The notes below the pieces were generated by a model. It saw nothing but the letters and a program-made list of their open reading frames with translations. It was not told where the DNA came from and did no database searches. Of a stretch of DNA of 10,000 bases, positions 6,728 through 10,000 are shown piece by piece. This DNA comes from Strigomonas culicis. Lineage: Eukaryota; Euglenozoa; Kinetoplastea; Trypanosomatida; Trypanosomatidae. Location: positions 1 to 10,000 of the forward strand of contig AUXH01000521.1 in NCBI GenBank assembly GCA_000482145.1. The letters are read 5' to 3'. Both the position numbers and the translations under genes were made by a program. The stretch's first letter is position 1. Each line of letters opens with the position of its first letter.

Positions 6728-8392
6728 ATGATACGAACAAAAACAACATACTTCCAGAAATCACTACAGATGTCCTTTTTTGCCGGTTTCTCTCACAAGT
6801 CCCTTCCATTGGTACTCACTAATAATTATAATAATAACAATGATCACGTGGACACAAACCTTTTGATGGCTGCGCGTCACACCACCACCTCCAACAAGAA
6901 TAAGGTTGGGGCCCCGAAGCGCTACGCCGCCGCCGCACCAGAGGCCGCCGTCGCAGTGGCATGCGATGGAGATGATGATAATAATAACAACAACAACAAT
7001 AAGAATAATGACAACCGCAAGTGCACCACCGTCCGCCCCAGCGCACCGCGCCAGACCTATGCGGTGGACTACGAAAAGGTGTATCACCTCTCCGTACGGC
7101 GCAGCCAGGCGGTGCTGGAAGCGCCCGCCGCGCTGCCAGCGATAGAGGAGATCGACAAGGGCATCTTTTACTGCCCTATCCGTGACAACCTCGGCTACCA
7201 CCTGCCGCCCCTGCCGCACCCGGCCGCGGCGGTGCCGCGCCGGCGCACGGCCGACCACTACGCGCCGCGCAGCGCCCCCGCCGCGCTGCTCACACCGCCG
7301 GCGTGCCACCTGCTGCTGCTGGACCCGCCCGCGCGCGCGCGGGCGGGCGGCTGGCACCCCTTTGTCGGCCACCCGGTTCCCTACTTTTGCGTCTCCCCCG
7401 TGTTCGAGGAGCTGCACTGCCTGTGGCAGTGGCGCGCGGTGCGTGTGTGGGCGCCGCCGGCCCCGCCGGCCGCCGGCCGCCACCACAAGTCGGCGCTCAC
7501 CGATTTTTACTATCTGCTGCCGTTCGTCCTGCATCCAGGCGGTGGGCCGCCGGGGCTGAGCCCCATCGTCGAGCGGCGCGTGCTGCCGCGGCTCCGCGCG
7601 CAGCTCCAGTGCTGGCGCACGCCGCCGCAGCCGGAGCTGCGCTTCTCGGAGGAGGAGGTGGGGGAACAGACGCAGCTGGCACACTTTTACGCCCACCACT
7701 GGGGGCCCGCGCGTGGCGCGCTCTTCTTCGTCCCCACACTCGTGGGCAATCTGGTCGCGACGGACGCGCGCGCGGTGCGGTGGGCGGACGCCTATTTCGG
7801 TCTCCTCGATGCGGATCTCCGGCGGACGTCGAAGCTCTGTCCCAGCGGCGGGGCCGCGCCGCCGCCGTACGACACGGACACCAACGGCGAGGCAGCAGCA
7901 GCAGCAGCAGCGGAGGCAGATACGGATGTCGCCGCACTGTGGCAGGCGATCAAGCGCCAGAGCACCGCCGCTCGCTCCTCTGTCGTGTCACCCGTCTGCG
8001 ACGCGGAGGACACGGCAGGGGGGGGGGATGTGGCGGCGGTGGATGCAACATCCCTCTTTCCGTTTTATTGTAAAAACGTCATTGGCGGCCCGCTCGCGCA
8101 CATGATTCTTCAAGTCGATCTCTACGCGGCCCTCATCCTCCGCGACGAGCTGACCGTGCCCAAGGCCTGCTACCTCCTCTTCTCGACCTATCAGCAGAAC
8201 TATAAGCAACAGGCGGCGGCGCGTGGTAGCCGTGCCAACCAGAAGGAACAGAACGCCTTCTATACATTATTCATGAACAACGCGGTGGCCATTGAACGAG
8301 AGATCATGGCCGCCGTGGCCAGCCACCGCGCCGCCGCGGCGCTGCGCGAGAAATCGAAACAACAACAACAACAACAACAACAACCGAAATGA
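6728..8392 (+). CDS. Unrecognised, probably kinetoplastid-restricted protein with possible mitochondrial presequence (554 aa)
   Basis: I do not recognise this protein and see no catalytic motif. The first 30 residues have several Arg/Lys/His, Ser/Thr and aromatic residues and no acid, which fits a mitochondrial targeting signal (inference). Low-complexity sequence follows, with an Asp/Asn run at about 82-96. A more ordered region starts near residue 111 (YAVDYEKVYHLSVRR) and includes DKGIFYCPIRDNLGYHLPP, an aromatic stretch PVFEELHCLWQWRAVRVW and LTDFYYLLPFVLHP. After an alanine run (about 387-395) and an acidic/Gly linker comes a convincing helical C-terminal region (about 445-530) with GGPLAHMILQVDLYAAL and ACYLLFSTYQQNYKQQ. 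The protein ends in a run of eight Gln. The start is the first ATG after the inferred acceptors. The frame continues upstream to a TTG at 6653, which is unlikely to initiate. ATGs at 6770 and 6866 are alternatives. It could be a divergent mitoribosomal or assembly protein, but nothing here proves that. Confidence 0.82.
   Translation: MIRTKTTYFQKSLQMSFFAGFSHKSLPLVLTNNYNNNNDHVDTNLLMAARHTTTSNKNKVGAPKRYAAAAPEAAVAVACDGDDDNNNNNNNKNNDNRKCTTVRPSAPRQTYAVDYEKVYHLSVRRSQAVLEAPAALPAIEEIDKGIFYCPIRDNLGYHLPPLPHPAAAVPRRRTADHYAPRSAPAALLTPPACHLLLLDPPARARAGGWHPFVGHPVPYFCVSPVFEELHCLWQWRAVRVWAPPAPPAAGRHHKSALTDFYYLLPFVLHPGGGPPGLSPIVERRVLPRLRAQLQCWRTPPQPELRFSEEEVGEQTQLAHFYAHHWGPARGALFFVPTLVGNLVATDARAVRWADAYFGLLDADLRRTSKLCPSGGAAPPPYDTDTNGEAAAAAAAEADTDVAALWQAIKRQSTAARSSVVSPVCDAEDTAGGGDVAAVDATSLFPFYCKNVIGGPLAHMILQVDLYAALILRDELTVPKACYLLFSTYQQNYKQQAAARGSRANQKEQNAFYTLFMNNAVAIEREIMAAVASHRAAAALREKSKQQQQQQQQPK
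7324..7347. repeat. Perfect 24-base GC palindrome inside the 6728 gene
   Basis: The segment is centred on (GC)5 at 7331-7340 and extends symmetrically through CCC/GGG and outer CCCG/CGGG arms. It encodes PPARARAG. An alternating GC core flanked by complementary arms can extrude as a cruciform or flip to Z-form, and could form a strong RNA hairpin. It may simply reflect very high GC in this gene. Confidence 0.75.
8360..8383 (+). repeat. (CAA)8 microsatellite encoding a C-terminal glutamine run
   Basis: Eight identical CAA codons in a row encode eight Gln just before the final Pro-Lys and the TGA stop. Uniform codon use suggests recent slippage. Length is likely to vary between strains without affecting the frame. 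Confidence 0.85.
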
Positions 8393-8606
8393 GCCGAAGA
8401 CGAGGCCACTGCCTCTCCCACGCAGGCCTCTCATACCCCATGACAAGCCATGCTTTTTTTTTTCTTGTATATATTTATACATACAATGTTCGAACTGCTT
8501 TTTTTTTCTCTTTGGAACAACATACATATACTTAATGTAGGATGTATTGTTTTCTGCTTCTATCATTTCCTTCTTTTTTATTTATTATTATTATTATTAG
8601 TTTTTA

Positions 8607-8629
8607 ATGATGATTGTCAACAACATCAT
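8607..8629 (+). other. Small potential stem-loop in the 3' UTR of the 6728 gene
   Basis: ATGATG (8607-8612) can pair with CATCAT (8624-8629). A single bulged A at 8613 is followed by TTG pairing with CAA (8614-8616 with 8621-8623), which leaves a four-base loop. The stem lies about 215 bases after the stop codon. It is short and AT-rich, so a chance match is possible. Confidence 0.3.
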
Positions 8630-8772
8630 CCGATTGAAAAAAAAAGGTAAAAACAGCTTTTGTTAAATAAGGTTTCCACAAAAAAAAAGGTAGACACTCA
8701 TGATACAGGTGCACATGATTACAAAAAAAAAAGGGAAAACGATTCTCTGTCATTAGCATTATTCATTGATAC

Positions 8773-8934
8773 TATTTTGCTTCTCTTTCTCTCTCCTCTC
8801 TCCTGTTTGCCCTCCCCCTCCCCTCCCCATTTTCAAAAAAAAAAGTATTATTTTCTAAGCTCTTTTTGTGTTCTCTTTTTTTCCACGATATATACAAATA
8901 TATACACTTGCATTTGCTCATTGCTTGCATACAG
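8773..8934 (+). promoter_or_regulatory. Polypyrimidine region and candidate spliced-leader acceptors of the RRM gene
   Basis: A long C/T-rich stretch (about 8773-8834) includes CTCTCT and CCCTCCCC blocks. It is followed by ten A and an AG at 8844-8845, then AG at 8858-8859. After a second T/C-rich stretch (8860-8884) and an AT-rich spacer, the next AG is in TACAG at 8933-8934. No ATG lies between 8845 and 8984, so all choices give the same start, with a 5' UTR between about 49 and 138 bases. Confidence 0.55.
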
Positions 8935-8983
8935 ATTTTTTTTTATTGCATCTTTTTATTAAACATTTTATCAAAAAAAAAAA

Positions 8984-9883
8984 ATGTACTCTTCCATCCC
9001 CTCTGTCATTCAGAATGATTTCCTGCAGAAAGAGGAAACAAGGTTGAACGCGGAGGGCTACACCCAATTCCCCGCGCCTCTCCCGAATAACACCAATAAT
9101 AACAACAATAACAGTACGAGCAATGCCAGTAATAATAATAACAGCGCCGTCGGTGGGATTGACCACAACAACTTTTTCCACGCGGCGCCTAGCTACAAGA
9201 AGGACGCCGCGAAGGCCGCGCCTGCCGTCGCGCTCCGTGGTCTTCCCCAACATGCGGCGCTCGCCACCGCCCCATCCTATCTGCGGCCCGCAGCACCCAA
9301 GGCGGGTGGCCGGACCAACAACAATAACAGCACGAAGAGTCACGCCAATGCCATGAAGGCACAGCCGACGCAGATGCAGCGCGCGGCGGGGCCTCAGGTG
9401 TCGACCGGCTCGACGGCGGTACTTTTTGTCGGCCAGATCAACTACGAGGCGACGGAGAACGATGTGCGGTTTCTCTTTTCCTTCTACGGCAATGTCCTGC
9501 GGGTCGTGCTGCTGCGCTCGGCCTCGAACACGCACCAGTCTACCCACGAGGCAGACAAAACTAGCGCCTTCGTGACGTACGGCAGCACCGCTGAGGCAGA
9601 CACGGCGATACGGTCGCTACACAACCGCTACTGCATGGACGCGCGCGAGCGCCCGCTGCAGGTGTCGTACTGCCTCAAGACGGACGTCATCAGTGAATTT
9701 GGGTACCGCCATGCGCAGCAGCTCCACGCGGAGAATCCGGCCAACCCACTGCCGTCCGCTCTCGCGGAGCGTATCGTGGTTGGCGCTGCTGCGGTGGGCG
9801 AAGTGCTTGTTGGTGGGGATGGGCAGCCCCACTTCGTGAACGAGTTCGGCGAGGCACTCGACACAGAAACATACTACTGTTAA
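8984..9883 (+). CDS. Single-RRM RNA-binding protein with Asn-rich N-terminus (299 aa)
   Basis: One RNA recognition motif covers about residues 144-228. RNP2 is VLFVGQ (146-151) and RNP1 is KTSAFVTYG (192-200), with the aromatic residues Phe196 and Tyr199 in place. The sequence ATENDVRFLFSFYGNVLRV and the closing RPLQVSY resemble the CELF/Bruno-type RRM more than the hnRNP type. The N-terminal 145 residues are low complexity with Asn runs (about 36-54 and 112-116). After the RRM comes a charged helical segment and a short tail ending in ETYYC. In kinetoplastids, where genes are regulated mainly after transcription, such proteins usually bind 3' UTRs to control mRNA stability or translation; the targets are unknown here. 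The start at 8984 is the first ATG after the acceptors and directly follows an eleven-A tract. I recognise the domain but not a specific named orthologue. Confidence 0.88.
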   Translation: MYSSIPSVIQNDFLQKEETRLNAEGYTQFPAPLPNNTNNNNNNSTSNASNNNNSAVGGIDHNNFFHAAPSYKKDAAKAAPAVALRGLPQHAALATAPSYLRPAAPKAGGRTNNNNSTKSHANAMKAQPTQMQRAAGPQVSTGSTAVLFVGQINYEATENDVRFLFSFYGNVLRVVLLRSASNTHQSTHEADKTSAFVTYGSTAEADTAIRSLHNRYCMDARERPLQVSYCLKTDVISEFGYRHAQQLHAENPANPLPSALAERIVVGAAAVGEVLVGGDGQPHFVNEFGEALDTETYYC

Positions 9884-10000
9884 TGTCGTTGCAGGGGTTC
9901 CACTTATTGATTTGGTTACTTTATTATTATATTCTCTCTTTTTTTGTTTTTTTTTGCTTTGTATTGTTTTTCTTTTCATATCTTTCACTTCATGCTTCAT
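9884..10000 (+). other. 3' flank of the RRM gene and start of the next spacer
   Basis: The sequence turns T-rich soon after the stop. It starts with the second copy of the short spacer element (9890-9914), then a (TTA)n piece and a T/C-rich stretch (about 9931-9994) that may be a polypyrimidine tract for processing. The window ends before any further gene. Confidence 0.6.
9890..9914 (+). repeat. Copy 2 of the short dispersed spacer element
   Basis: It matches 6051-6075 at 22 of 25 positions. Here it begins six bases after the TAA stop codon of the RRM gene, so it would be at the very start of that gene's 3' UTR. Confidence 0.55.

Larger units (their letters stand above)
8393..8983 (+). other. 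AT-rich intergenic spacer between the 6728 gene and the RRM gene
   Basis: This 591-base stretch has no credible gene. It holds T-rich tracts (8453-8463, 8500-8510), a (TTA)n run (about 8582-8599), a small potential hairpin (8607-8629), three oligo(A) tracts followed by GG (8637-8647, 8680-8690, 8723-8735) and a strong pyrimidine region leading to the next gene. Open frames in it translate to Phe/Leu/Lys-rich low-complexity peptides only. Confidence 0.7.

Noticed and set aside
6764..7699. 311-codon minus-strand open frame
   Set aside because: It is antisense to the 6728 gene; its Ile/Val run is the complement of the Asn-coding repeat.
8660..8962. 100-codon + strand frame in the last spacer
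   Set aside because: It runs through the polypyrimidine and splice-acceptor region of the RRM gene and encodes Phe/Leu/Ser low-complexity sequence.

Overview
This window looks like nuclear DNA of a kinetoplastid, most likely a trypanosomatid. It holds four long intron-free reading frames, all on the + strand. They are separated by AT-rich spacers full of oligo(T), (CT)n and oligo(A) tracts, with AG dinucleotides just upstream of each start. This is the layout expected of a directional gene cluster whose transcripts are matured by spliced-leader trans-splicing. The genes are strongly GC-rich with G/C in most third codon positions, and the change in composition at gene borders is abrupt. Several proteins carry asparagine, glutamine or alanine runs. 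There is no sign of bacterial gene organisation, transposons, CRISPR or tRNA/rRNA genes. I cannot name the genus from sequence alone.

Layout: 1-106 is the end of an upstream spacer with a (CT)n tract and splice acceptors. 107-2644 encodes a coiled-coil plus WD40 protein that I recognise as ATG16-like (autophagy). 2645-3258 is an AT-rich spacer. 3259-5553 encodes an amino acid/auxin permease (AAAP) family transporter with a very large hydrophilic, histidine-rich loop. 5554-6727 is a long (1.17 kb) AT-rich spacer with many pyrimidine tracts and a hairpin near its end. 6728-8392 encodes a protein I do not recognise, with a possible mitochondrial presequence and low-complexity inserts. 8393-8983 is an AT-rich spacer. 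8984-9883 encodes a single-RRM RNA-binding protein. 9884-10000 is the start of the next spacer.

The genes need not be functionally linked, because neighbours in kinetoplastid clusters are usually unrelated and expression is set after transcription. Autophagy and amino acid transport are related in general biology, but adjacency here is not evidence for a pathway. The points most worth a second look are the metazoan-style ATG16 architecture, the insert in the transporter, the unrecognised gene at 6728-8392, a near-repeated ~30-base element shared by two spacers, and a recurrent oligo(A)-then-G motif in the spacers.
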